Part shown: in pieces, positions 9,497 to 17,510 of the stretch
Numbering within the stretch: the first letter of the stretch is position 1
How the letters are laid out: every line of letters begins with the position of its first letter
From: JBCCTX01 sp964468435
GTDB taxonomy: Bacteria > Bacteroidota > Bacteroidia > J057
Reading direction: 5' to 3'
DNA length: 64,000 nt
Assembly (NCBI GenBank): GCA_964468435.1
Contig: CAYXVE010000024.1
Location: forward strand, 1-64,000
Program-made: the position numbers and the translations under genes
The notes under the pieces: model-generated
Told to the model about the DNA's origin: nothing
What the model saw: the letters and a program-made list of their open reading frames with translations, nothing else
The model's database searches: none

Positions 9497-10243
9497 ATGA
9501 GGTTAATTACGTTTGTCATATTATTAACTTGCTCTATTTCATTGGTCTTTGCACAACGGACTTACCGTGGAGGAAGATCTGTGAAGGCTGTACAGTTTTA
9601 CAAACGCGCTGAACTACAGGCTAAACTGGGAAATGATCAGCTAGCCAAAAGGTTGTATATTAATGCCATCGGTGAAGATGATCATTTCATCGAAGCCCTT
9701 GATAATCTGGGAGATCTCTACCGAGAAAATGGTAATTTGGATAGTGCTGTCTTCTTCTACAAACTCTCCCTCGAAGCTAAGCCCAGAGGGATACTTGCCC
9801 GTCAGAATCTCGCAGCTACTTATCAATTACTGGGTAACGATGAATACGCTATTGAAGAATATCATCAATTGCTCAACTATTATCCCAATTATCCAGAAGC
9901 TTACTATGGTCTGGCCAAAGTATATCTGGCTAGAAAAAGCTATTTCCGTGGGATTACCTATGCAGAAACTGCATTGCGCAAATTTATGGATAGCGATGAT
10001 GACGAGCGGATCGCCGATACAAGAATGCTCCTGGCCAGAGCTTACATGATGGATAACCAGTACGAGACCGCTAAAAAAATCCTTAAAGCCAATAAAAAAG
10101 ATTTCGGTCACAAACCCTTTTATCACTATTACCTCGGAGTCTGTTATCTCAAACTGGATAAAGACAAGAAGGCCGAAAAATATCTTAACAAGGCTAAAAG
10201 AATGGGCTATTACTTACCCACTTATGTAGAGGAAAACCTTTAG
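9497..10243 (+). CDS. secreted TPR protein
   Basis: 248 residues with a signal peptide (about 1-19, ending 'SLVFAQ') and at least five tetratricopeptide repeats between about 27 and 245; clear repeat cores are 'ALDNLGDLYRENGNLDSAVF' (56-75), 'ARQNLAATYQLLGNDEYAIE', 'AYYGLAKVYLARKSYFRGIT' and 'YYLGVCYLKLDKDKKAEKYL'. TPR arrays bind peptides or partner proteins; this one should act in the periplasm or be surface bound, role unknown. It is preceded by a 277-bp AT-rich gap without an obvious promoter, and its stop codon overlaps by 4 bp that of the convergent hydrolase gene. Confidence 0.85.
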   Translation: MRLITFVILLTCSISLVFAQRTYRGGRSVKAVQFYKRAELQAKLGNDQLAKRLYINAIGEDDHFIEALDNLGDLYRENGNLDSAVFFYKLSLEAKPRGILARQNLAATYQLLGNDEYAIEEYHQLLNYYPNYPEAYYGLAKVYLARKSYFRGITYAETALRKFMDSDDDERIADTRMLLARAYMMDNQYETAKKILKANKKDFGHKPFYHYYLGVCYLKLDKDKKAEKYLNKAKRMGYYLPTYVEENL

Positions 10244-11319
10244 TCTGGACTATATGAAGTAGTATCCATATGCAGCGGAGAGAGACCCAACGTCTCTTCA
10301 GCGAACTCAAAAGTAGCTTTTCTCACACTTTCCAGATCCTCCGAACTGTATTTACTGGCGATGACATGACTGGAAACTTCGGGAAAAGCTATTTTCTTTT
10401 TTAGCGGTTTAGGTGTCCCTAGCTGTTCAAACATCTCTAGCATCCTGGGTACGGATACAGTACTGTCCTGATACTGCTGGTCTTTGTAATAATAACCCAG
10501 AAATACAGGAATCTCGATTTGCTTAAATACCTCCTCCTTCATCGTAGCTTTGACCAAAGCCTTGAGAGCTACTAGTGATTCGATCCTGTATCTCCCTTGC
10601 CAATAATGCGCTTCTTCATCTGTGAGCGAAACCGTCCTGTAATTACCTCCTATAACCAATCTGGCCAACTGCATGCCCCAAGGTCCCACAAGCAGTTCTG
10701 ATGTCGAATCAAATAAGTCTATATTGGGTGAGTAGCATATTAACCCTGCCAATTCTGGATTGCCACTAGCCAGATACAAAGCCAGTGTACCTCCAGTAGA
10801 TGTAGACATAACGATCACTTTTTCTCCAATGCGATTTCCTATCGCAATGGCTTCCTGAGCTGATTCCATCAGGTTTTCTGGAGTCATATCCTTCAAAGGT
10901 TCAGCAACATCAAGCCCATGACCATACAACCTTGACAAATACATATTGCAGCCATAACGGCTGGCAAACTCCCGGTGAATAGGATCTCCTTCTCCCTGAC
11001 TGGCAGAAAATCCATGTAGGTATACCAGGCTATATGGGCTTGGCTGATATTCATACCCATCAGCCCACACGATCCTGGCTTCATTATCAGGTTTCAATCC
11101 ACTAACTGTATCCTCCGATTGCCTGATGCGGGCTTCCACCTGCTCTAAACTACCACTTATTGTGGGTAATTCCGTATTCAAAGCAGGCTGAGGGGCTATC
11201 GGACCTGTAAAAAATGCAATTACCAGCAGCGCAATGATGCCTAAAATGGTTATCATAATAAAGCGTGTAGACATAGTGATGATGATTGATTTAGCATATA
11301 TAAGATCAACTGCAAACAT
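10240..11319 (-). CDS. membrane-anchored alpha/beta hydrolase
   Basis: 359 residues; a start at 11274 (Met16) gives a shorter 344-residue form beginning just before the transmembrane anchor (about 21-38) and is quite possible. The hydrolase fold shows the oxyanion loop 'LHGFSAS' (101-107), the nucleophile elbow 'STSTGG' (Ser174 in a S-x-S-x-G version of G-x-S-x-G), and a likely catalytic His in 'VSSHVIASKY' near the C-terminus; the Asp would lie in 'IPVFLGYYYKD'. It is probably an esterase/lipase facing the periplasm; the substrate cannot be told. It is convergent with the TPR gene. Confidence 0.82.
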   Translation of the reverse strand: MFAVDLIYAKSIIITMSTRFIMITILGIIALLVIAFFTGPIAPQPALNTELPTISGSLEQVEARIRQSEDTVSGLKPDNEARIVWADGYEYQPSPYSLVYLHGFSASQGEGDPIHREFASRYGCNMYLSRLYGHGLDVAEPLKDMTPENLMESAQEAIAIGNRIGEKVIVMSTSTGGTLALYLASGNPELAGLICYSPNIDLFDSTSELLVGPWGMQLARLVIGGNYRTVSLTDEEAHYWQGRYRIESLVALKALVKATMKEEVFKQIEIPVFLGYYYKDQQYQDSTVSVPRMLEMFEQLGTPKPLKKKIAFPEVSSHVIASKYSSEDLESVRKATFEFAEETLGLSPLHMDTTSYSPD

Positions 11320-11436
11320 TATGAATCTATATTACTACTACTACAGGCAATACACAAATTTCATTATTTAAAGATAAATTATTTCGTATCCTTAAAAGGC
11401 AATATATTTACGTTACACATTAATCTATGAATTCTC

Positions 11437-12096
11437 ATGTATACCGGTTTACTGCATACCCATAAGCTTAGTGTTATTCTTTTTCTGTTTATCTATCTGC
11501 TTAAGCTAACCTTCCTGCTGCTAAATCAGCGCACTAGGCTGCAAAGGTTCAACCGGTGGATTCGCATTCCAGAGATGGTAATCAGTACCCTGTTCCTGCT
11601 GACGGGTGTCGGTATGTTATTTCAAATAGGTAGAACCAGCTTCTGGCTATGGGTAAAAATTGGTGTCGTATTTCTGAGTATCCCAGTAGCAGTCATGGGC
11701 TTTGGCAGATTCCACAAAGGACTGTCCATTCTGGCAGTTTTCCTGATTGTCTGTGCATATGGATTAGCGGAAATGCAACAAAAGATGATCACAAAGGGGC
11801 CTTTCCCCGAATCTGTCGTGTTGAATCCTTCTTCGTCCGGCTACGATATTTTAGAGCATGGTGAAGCATTGTATGTTGCCAATTGCACTAATTGTCATGG
11901 GCCCAAAGGGAAGCTGAATCTGTCAGGTGCCAAAGACCTGACCCAAAGTACGCTGGAGGATCCAGAGATCAAACACCTCATACGGAATGGCAAAAATGCC
12001 ATGCCCCCCTACGATCACGTATACGACGATGATGAAATTCATGCATTGACAGCCTATGTCAAGACCTTGAAAAATGGGCAAGCCGTCCAGAATTAG
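11437..12096 (+). CDS. SirB-like membrane protein with C-terminal cytochrome c domain
   Basis: 219 residues. The N-terminal ~115 residues form four hydrophobic helices (about 10-29, 47-63, 68-89, 96-112) and begin 'LLHTHKLSVILFLFIYLLK', typical of the SirB family. The C-terminal ~85 residues are a class I cytochrome c: heme motif 'CTNCH' (Cys150, Cys153, His154) and distal Met in 'NAMPPYDH'. The soluble heme domain would face the periplasm. Fusions of this sort are known in Bacteroidota; an electron carrier role in respiration is plausible, but no partner gene is adjacent. It is convergent with the Nudix gene with a 1-bp gap. Confidence 0.85.
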   Translation: MYTGLLHTHKLSVILFLFIYLLKLTFLLLNQRTRLQRFNRWIRIPEMVISTLFLLTGVGMLFQIGRTSFWLWVKIGVVFLSIPVAVMGFGRFHKGLSILAVFLIVCAYGLAEMQQKMITKGPFPESVVLNPSSSGYDILEHGEALYVANCTNCHGPKGKLNLSGAKDLTQSTLEDPEIKHLIRNGKNAMPPYDHVYDDDEIHALTAYVKTLKNGQAVQN

Positions 12097-12097
12097 A

Positions 12098-12649
12098 TTA
12101 CGCTGGCAACTTTCCCATGTGCTTGAAAAGCATCAACTTATAGATGGCAGCAACAGTGAGTGAATCTGTGATTTCACAAGCTTCGACCTGTTGATACGCA
12201 TCTTCAAGCCTTATTTTTTTTACCTGAAGATCCTCTGTTTCCTCTGGAGCTGCTTTTCCCTGGGTAAGACCTGTCGCTAGATATACGATACCCCACTCAT
12301 CTGAAACAGAGTTTGAAAGATGCATCTCCAGCAGGGGTTCATAATGTCTGGCGCTGAGCCCTGTTTCCTCCAGGAGTTCCCGCATAGCTGTCGCAATAGC
12401 TGGCTCGCCCAGCGGACCACCCCCCTCAGGTATTTCCCATGAATAACGCTTTAATGGATACCTGTACTGCCCCACCATCCAAATATTTCCTGCTTCATAC
12501 GGCACGACTCCCACAGCCTGATTTTGATAACTTACTACACCGTAAATGCCGGGATTACCTGAAGGATTGAGTACCTGATATTCTGTTACCCTGATCCAAG
12601 GATTGTGGTATATGAGCTTTTCCTCCAGGGTTTTCCAGGGATTATCCAT
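12098..12649 (-). CDS. Nudix hydrolase (ADP-ribose pyrophosphatase type)
   Basis: 183 residues. The Nudix box is perfect: Gly76, Glu82, 'RELLEETGL' (90-98) in the spacing G-x5-E-x7-R-E-x-x-E-E-x-G. The preceding 'YRYPLKRYSWEIPEGG' (62-77) and the N-terminal domain resemble the ADP-ribose/nucleoside-diphosphosugar pyrophosphatase subgroup (NudF-like), which clears ADP-ribose and related dinucleotides in the cytosol. It is 2 bp downstream of the AI-2E permease gene, so the two are probably cotranscribed. Confidence 0.88.
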   Translation of the reverse strand: MDNPWKTLEEKLIYHNPWIRVTEYQVLNPSGNPGIYGVVSYQNQAVGVVPYEAGNIWMVGQYRYPLKRYSWEIPEGGGPLGEPAIATAMRELLEETGLSARHYEPLLEMHLSNSVSDEWGIVYLATGLTQGKAAPEETEDLQVKKIRLEDAYQQVEACEITDSLTVAAIYKLMLFKHMGKLPA

Positions 12650-12651
12650 AT

Positions 12652-13743
12652 TTAAATACTTTTTGTGATAGATTGTACAAATTTAAACTGATTTAAAAAC
12701 TCTTTAGCGATTACCCTTAGGATCGTATAAGTAGGTATTGCCAGGATCATGCCACCTACCCCTGCGAAACTTCCCGCCATCAGGATAACCAAAAATATCT
12801 CCAGGGGATGTGCTTTGACAGAACTCGAATAGATAAATGGCTGAAAAACCAAATTATCTATCAACTGAACGATCAGAAATACCACAATAACTTTCAAAAT
12901 CAGTGGAATCATCTCTGCATAAAAATCAAGCTCCAGATTTCCTAAAATCGTAAATGAAATACCTGTCAATGCCCCGATAATGGGACCCAAGTAAGGGATA
13001 ACATTGAAAATACCCGCAAAGAAACCGATAGCCACTGCATTTTCCACTCCCAGCCATAACAATCCCAGAGATATCAGACCTCCCACTAATAGAATTTCAA
13101 GCAAAACCCCTATAAAATAGCGGGTAAGTAGAATGCGGACACTCGAAGTAACTTTTTGAATCCGGGTCTCATATCCCTTAGGAAACCAGGCATTCATAAA
13201 AGAAACCAATAAATCCCGCTCCTTGAGGAAGAAGAATGTTATAAAGGTGATGGAAAATATAGATATCAGAAAATCACCCGTATAACCCAATACCGAATTA
13301 AGGAGATTCTGAATACGTACCGTATTAATTACTCCAACAACTTTCTCGCGGAAATACTCTTCTACAGAGATATTACTATCCGTCAGTTGATATTTCAAAA
13401 CAAAATTCTCAATTGTTGCGATTGGCTCTTTCAGACTTTCCTCTATTGCCTGAATATTGATATTCTCTATATGCTGTGTCTGCTGGATGATCACGGGAAT
13501 AAAAAGGAAGATCAGTAAAACTGTGATCAACAAGAGTACTAATAAGGTGAGGATTGCCTGTATACTCCGTAGAATATAAAATTTACCCCATTTTATCCTG
13601 TCCATCAATACCATGAGGGGCCTTCCTACCAAAGAAAGTACTGCAGCGATAATGATATAAAGAATAATTCCCCAAAAATACCAAATAAAAAATGCAAAAA
13701 GTACTAAAATTGGTATTAATATGACTATGGGTGGCTTCTTCAT
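12652..13743 (-). CDS. AI-2E family (PerM/TqsA-like) membrane protein
   Basis: 363 residues with about eight transmembrane helices: a hydrophobic pair at 5-37, one at 60-85, and a C-terminal group from about 150 to 345. The signature of the family is 'NVIPYLGPIIGALTG' (about 247-261) and the closing 'FAGVGGMILAIPTYTILRVI'. These proteins are annotated as autoinducer-2 exporters or Na+/H+ antiporters; for most members the substrate is not known. It is divergent from the dehydrogenase at 13805 across 61 bp and reads into the Nudix gene. Confidence 0.88.
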   Translation of the reverse strand: MKKPPIVILIPILVLFAFFIWYFWGIILYIIIAAVLSLVGRPLMVLMDRIKWGKFYILRSIQAILTLLVLLLITVLLIFLFIPVIIQQTQHIENINIQAIEESLKEPIATIENFVLKYQLTDSNISVEEYFREKVVGVINTVRIQNLLNSVLGYTGDFLISIFSITFITFFFLKERDLLVSFMNAWFPKGYETRIQKVTSSVRILLTRYFIGVLLEILLVGGLISLGLLWLGVENAVAIGFFAGIFNVIPYLGPIIGALTGISFTILGNLELDFYAEMIPLILKVIVVFLIVQLIDNLVFQPFIYSSSVKAHPLEIFLVILMAGSFAGVGGMILAIPTYTILRVIAKEFLNQFKFVQSITKSI

Positions 13744-13791
13744 AACTCAAAAATAAGTCAAAATACCTGTAAATCTGTATTAATTTTCCTT

Positions 13792-13799
13792 TAGTTTTG
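13792..13799 (+). promoter_or_regulatory. candidate -7 box (TAGTTTTG) five bases before an ATG
   Basis: Exact TAnnTTTG ending 5 nt before the start codon at 13805, the same arrangement as before the DUF58 gene; both share TTTGT-N-CATATG. It suggests a leaderless transcript. Confidence 0.4.
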
Positions 13800-13804
13800 T
13801 GCAT

Positions 13805-14755
13805 ATGAACATTGTTATACTTGATGGTTACACCTTAAATCCAGGAGATCTTGCATGGGATGACCTAGCTTCACTGGGAAATCTCACTATATACGACAGG
13901 AGTCTGAGTGAAGAAGAAGTCGTCATAAGAGCCTGTGATGCGGAAGCCATACTGATCAATAAGGTTGTCATTCAAGAACCTATCATCAAGAAATTGCCAA
14001 AACTCAAATATGTAGGAGTCACGGCAACGGGATTTAACATCATCGATATTGAAGCTGCCCGCAAGCGCGATATCGTCGTTACGAATGTACCGGGATATTC
14101 CGCTCCTTCTGTTGCCCAACATGTTTTTGCACTCCTGCTGGAGCTTACCAACCGCGTAGGACTGCATGCCAAAAGTACTTCTAAAGGGGAGTGGAGTAGA
14201 GGTACCGACTGGAGTTATACCAAAAGGCCTATGGTGGAGCTGGCTCAAAAAACGTTGGGTATAGTAGGTTTGGGGAGTATTGGAAAAAAGGTTGCAGATA
14301 TTGCACTGGCCATGGATATGCATGTCATCGCATATGGGCCGACAAAGAAAAACTACAAGAGCGTGGAATGGGTTACACTTGAAGAACTCTTCAAAAAAAG
14401 TGATGTGGTAAGTCTACATTGTCCACTGACTCCTGACACCGAGGGCATGGTCAATGAGAAATTATTAAGCCTAATGAAACCTACTGCCTATCTGATTAAT
14501 ACAAGTCGTGGAGGGCTGGTCAATGAGTGGGATCTGGCTTCTTTTCTCAATGATAGAAAAATTGCAGGAGCTGGTTTGGATGTATTGAGTTCAGAACCCC
14601 CGGAAAGCGATAATCCTTTGCTGGATGCCAGAAAGTGTTTTATCACACCACATCATGCCTGGGCATCAAAAGAATCACGGGAAAGACTCCTTCAAAAGGC
14701 AACTCATAATTTAGAAGCATTTATTCGTGGTAAGCCTGTAAACATCGTCAATTAG
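13805..14755 (+). CDS. D-2-hydroxyacid dehydrogenase
   Basis: 316 residues. NAD(P)-dependent reduction of 2-keto acids. Rossmann motif 'GLGSIG' (155-160), and the catalytic triad Arg235 ('TSRGG'), Glu264 ('SSEPP') and His283 ('TPHHAW') are all present. Overall it is nearest to glycerate/hydroxypyruvate reductases, judged by 'VTATGFNIIDIEAARKR' and 'PGYSAPSVAQHVFALLLEL'-type text. The start is the ATG at 13805; a GTG two codons upstream would overlap the promoter box. The monooxygenase-like gene follows after 52 bp on the same strand. Confidence 0.92.
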   Translation: MNIVILDGYTLNPGDLAWDDLASLGNLTIYDRSLSEEEVVIRACDAEAILINKVVIQEPIIKKLPKLKYVGVTATGFNIIDIEAARKRDIVVTNVPGYSAPSVAQHVFALLLELTNRVGLHAKSTSKGEWSRGTDWSYTKRPMVELAQKTLGIVGLGSIGKKVADIALAMDMHVIAYGPTKKNYKSVEWVTLEELFKKSDVVSLHCPLTPDTEGMVNEKLLSLMKPTAYLINTSRGGLVNEWDLASFLNDRKIAGAGLDVLSSEPPESDNPLLDARKCFITPHHAWASKESRERLLQKATHNLEAFIRGKPVNIVN

Positions 14756-14807
14756 CAGCTTAAACTGACCAGGCTGTATTAGTTAGAAAAATAAATAAAA
14801 GCTACAG

Positions 14808-15989
14808 ATGAAACTTTCGAAGGAAGACCCTATCATCATTATTGGAGCTGGACTCAGTGGTTTGGCTGCAGCATTCTCTTTACAGTTTCACGGATATAGC
14901 CATGTGAAAGTCTATGAAAGTCTGGAAAAACCGGAAGGAAATTCTATTCCCCTTCTTCTGGGGGCATTTCACCAATCCAGTCTCCTGGATTTTGAAGTAG
15001 ATCAATGGTATTCCCGAATGGGTAAAACCTGGAAGAGATGGACTTTATGCTGGAAGAATGGGAGTGAACTTGCTGAAAAGGACCTGGAAGATATTAGAAA
15101 AGCAACGGGATACATGCCGAGAGCTGTTGCCGGACCGGAAATCTATGATTTCTTTCACTCCCGGCTAAAACCAGATACTGTCATCTCCGGCCATACCTTC
15201 ATTTCATTTACACCTCAATCCAACCACGTTGAAGTCCATTTCGACGGAGGAATCACTCAGGAAGCAGCTTTACTGGTAGGGGCAGATGGCCTGCATTCAA
15301 GGGTGAGACTCCAGCTGCTCGGAGATCTGGAAGCCGATGAAACAGCTTATATTTCCTACAAAGCACTCGTAGAAAAGACTGCACTTCATCCCCTTGATCT
15401 GGCTCCCCTACTTGTTCCCTATAAAGAATACATAGGGCCCGGTCAGTCTTTTTCCTTATTTGAGGTCGATGATAAGCGTGTGGGTATCGAGTTGACTGTA
15501 AAAAAAATTAATCTTACAGAAAATGCGCTAAGTGAAACAATCGCAGCGCTATACCAAGACTGGGAAACTCCTATACCCGATATACTTCGCGCAGTACCGA
15601 GTTCTGTGTGGAAAAGCTATCGAGCTTACACAATACCTCCTTCCCGCAAATGGCACCTCAACCGTGTGATGCTATTGGGAAATGCAGTACATTCTACCCT
15701 GCCGCATCTGAGTCTTTCGGCAGATATGGCTATCGAAAGCGGACTATTGCTTGGTAAAATGTTGAATGACAACCGGAAAAATCTGGATAGAGCCCTTAAA
15801 AAATTCGAAAAACGGAGAAAGAAACGTACTAAACTCGCCTATCGAATGTCTAAACGAAGACTTAATTTACTGGATTGGGAGAACCCGGTAACTTACACCA
15901 TCCGAAACTGGTGGATCAAGCAACACTCCTCACATAGATTTTACAAGCGATACCTGAAACTCAATAGCAGCAACTATCTGGGAGAATAA
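14808..15989 (+). CDS. FAD-dependent monooxygenase-like protein
   Basis: 393 residues. The p-hydroxybenzoate-hydroxylase-like fold is indicated by the N-terminal dinucleotide motif 'GAGLSG' (13-18) and the DG motif 'GADGLHSRVR' (158-167). The third motif, normally G-D-A-A-H, reads 'GNAVHSTLPHLSLSADMA' (291-308): the FAD-ribityl Asp is Asn292 and the later Gly-rich part is changed. The C-terminus is strongly basic ('KKFEKRRKKRTKLAYRMSKR'). It may bind FAD weakly, act as a reductase, or be inactive. The methyltransferase gene is convergent with no gap. Likely cotranscribed with the dehydrogenase. Confidence 0.82.
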   Translation: MKLSKEDPIIIIGAGLSGLAAAFSLQFHGYSHVKVYESLEKPEGNSIPLLLGAFHQSSLLDFEVDQWYSRMGKTWKRWTLCWKNGSELAEKDLEDIRKATGYMPRAVAGPEIYDFFHSRLKPDTVISGHTFISFTPQSNHVEVHFDGGITQEAALLVGADGLHSRVRLQLLGDLEADETAYISYKALVEKTALHPLDLAPLLVPYKEYIGPGQSFSLFEVDDKRVGIELTVKKINLTENALSETIAALYQDWETPIPDILRAVPSSVWKSYRAYTIPPSRKWHLNRVMLLGNAVHSTLPHLSLSADMAIESGLLLGKMLNDNRKNLDRALKKFEKRRKKRTKLAYRMSKRRLNLLDWENPVTYTIRNWWIKQHSSHRFYKRYLKLNSSNYLGE

Positions 15990-16616
15990 TTATTTGCGGT
16001 ATACTACTGCATTCACTGAAAGCTGAAAAGCCCTTTGAGTCAATAGCTCATATCCCATCTGATCAAACACCAGGGTATAATTTGGTGGGTGAATCGCTGG
16101 TACCCTGCTGATCCATCGGAAAAATCTATACATTGACCTGTGAAATAAAGTGTTGTAAGACAACTTACGACGGACTAGATAGAAATCCAAATGCCCCCAA
16201 TAACCGCCCGAGAGCAAGTGCATATCAAGTTTCTTCACAATCTGTTTCATTTCATGCTGTTCAAATATATCCAGCACAAAAGGAGTAAGGATCACTTCAA
16301 AACTTTCAGAAACATCTAGTTGGTCTTCTCTACCTAAGCGGAAATGAATGTAATCAGGCAGCACTGCGAACATAGCGCTCATGCGTTTGCGAGCGAGATC
16401 AAGCATGACTGAGGAAGCTTCCAAAAATAATACCTTGCTGGGCTTAGCCAACCTGATCAGATCCTTTAGAATCTTCCCCGTACCTCCACCTACAATCAGT
16501 ACACTGGAATCACGGGGAATCTGTTGAAGGAGAAACTGATGAGATCGAGCATATACCTTACACATTGATAGCCCTACAAGTCTATCATAGTAAGGAGCTA
16601 CACGATCAAAATCCAT
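15990..16616 (-). CDS. class I SAM-dependent methyltransferase
   Basis: 208 residues. The SAM site is 'VLIVGGGTGKIL' (39-50), the acidic end of strand 2 is 'FLEAS', and motif IV is near 'FEVILTPFVLD'. It begins 'MDFDRVAPYYDRL', like ubiquinone/menaquinone-type (UbiE) methyltransferases, but it is short and lacks the UbiE signatures, so no substrate is assigned. Cytosolic. It stands downstream of the FKBP gene on the same strand (41 bp). Confidence 0.85.
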   Translation of the reverse strand: MDFDRVAPYYDRLVGLSMCKVYARSHQFLLQQIPRDSSVLIVGGGTGKILKDLIRLAKPSKVLFLEASSVMLDLARKRMSAMFAVLPDYIHFRLGREDQLDVSESFEVILTPFVLDIFEQHEMKQIVKKLDMHLLSGGYWGHLDFYLVRRKLSYNTLFHRSMYRFFRWISRVPAIHPPNYTLVFDQMGYELLTQRAFQLSVNAVVYRK

Positions 16617-16656
16617 TTATTACATATTTATCCGTGTAGCAATACCTAGTAGAGAT

Positions 16657-17379
16657 TTATTCTGATACTTCGAGGAGTTCGACCTGGAAGATAAGGGTCG
16701 CATTAGGTCCAATGACACCACCACTACCTCTATTGCCATAGGCTAGCTGAGAAGGAATATACAGTTCCCACTTATCTCCAGGTACCATTAGCTGTAAGGC
16801 TTCAGTCCAGCCGGCAATTACCTGATTAACTTGTAAAGGTACAGGTTCTCCGCGCTCATAAGAACTGTCAAACACCTCTCCATTGAGAAGCTTACCTTCA
16901 TAGTGCACGACGACCTCATCGTCTGGGTTGGGAGATTCATTACCATCTCCAGATTCGAGTATTTTATACTGCAATCCACTTTCCAGCTCTACAACACCCT
17001 CTTGGGTTTTATTATCTTCGAGATACGCTTGCCCTGCAGCAAGATTTTCTTCAGCTTCCTGCATCATTTTCTGCTGCTGCATGCTGCTGGCTTGTTGTTG
17101 GGCTACCATGATCATCCGGTTGACACTGGCATCGTCGAGTAGCATATCTTCGGATTCGCGTATTGCATCGACCATGGCCTGAGCTAATACATCTCCATCC
17201 AGACCTACCCCATTGTCCATGAGGTTATCTTTTACCGTTTTACCTATATCCATACCTATGGCATAGGAGATACTATCATCCACGGTACTCAGCGAACTTT
17301 TACGAGAAATGCTCCCAGACTGATTGCATGACCAAATTCCGACACACAAAATACAGACTATTCCTACATACACTTTCAT
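16657..17379 (-). CDS. FKBP-type peptidyl-prolyl isomerase lipoprotein
   Basis: About 240 residues from the Met at 17379, which leaves a clean lipoprotein signal (lipobox 'GIWSC', lipidated Cys18); Met codons at 17394 and 17439 are in frame upstream. An N-terminal FKBP_N dimerisation domain ('DSISYAIGMDIGKTVKDN') with a Gln-rich helix 'QQQASSMQQQKMMQEAEENL' is followed by the FKBP catalytic domain at the C-terminus ('VVVHYEGKLLNGEVFDSS', 'VIAGWTEALQLM', 'IPSQLAYGNRG', 'TLIFQVELLEV'). This is the Mip/FklB layout: a dimeric V-shaped folding helper, here tethered to the envelope. Confidence 0.92.
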   Translation of the reverse strand: MKVYVGIVCILCVGIWSCNQSGSISRKSSLSTVDDSISYAIGMDIGKTVKDNLMDNGVGLDGDVLAQAMVDAIRESEDMLLDDASVNRMIMVAQQQASSMQQQKMMQEAEENLAAGQAYLEDNKTQEGVVELESGLQYKILESGDGNESPNPDDEVVVHYEGKLLNGEVFDSSYERGEPVPLQVNQVIAGWTEALQLMVPGDKWELYIPSQLAYGNRGSGGVIGPNATLIFQVELLEVSE

Positions 17380-17489
17380 GCTAGTTGAATTCATTATATT
17401 TGGGTAAAATAAAAAAATGAGTAATTGTGTAGCTTTCAAAAAACGATTCGTAAGTTAGAGGTTATATCGACGATTTCCTACTACCAGCA

Positions 17490-17497
17490 TAAATTTG
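17490..17497 (+). promoter_or_regulatory. candidate -7 promoter box (TAAATTTG)
   Basis: Exact TAnnTTTG match 13 nt before the ATG of the HD/PycTM gene; predicts a leader of only about 7 nt. A second exact match, TATATTTG, lies at 17395-17402 inside the divergent gene's start region. Confidence 0.4.
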
Positions 17498-17510
17498 TTT
17501 CGCGCGCACA

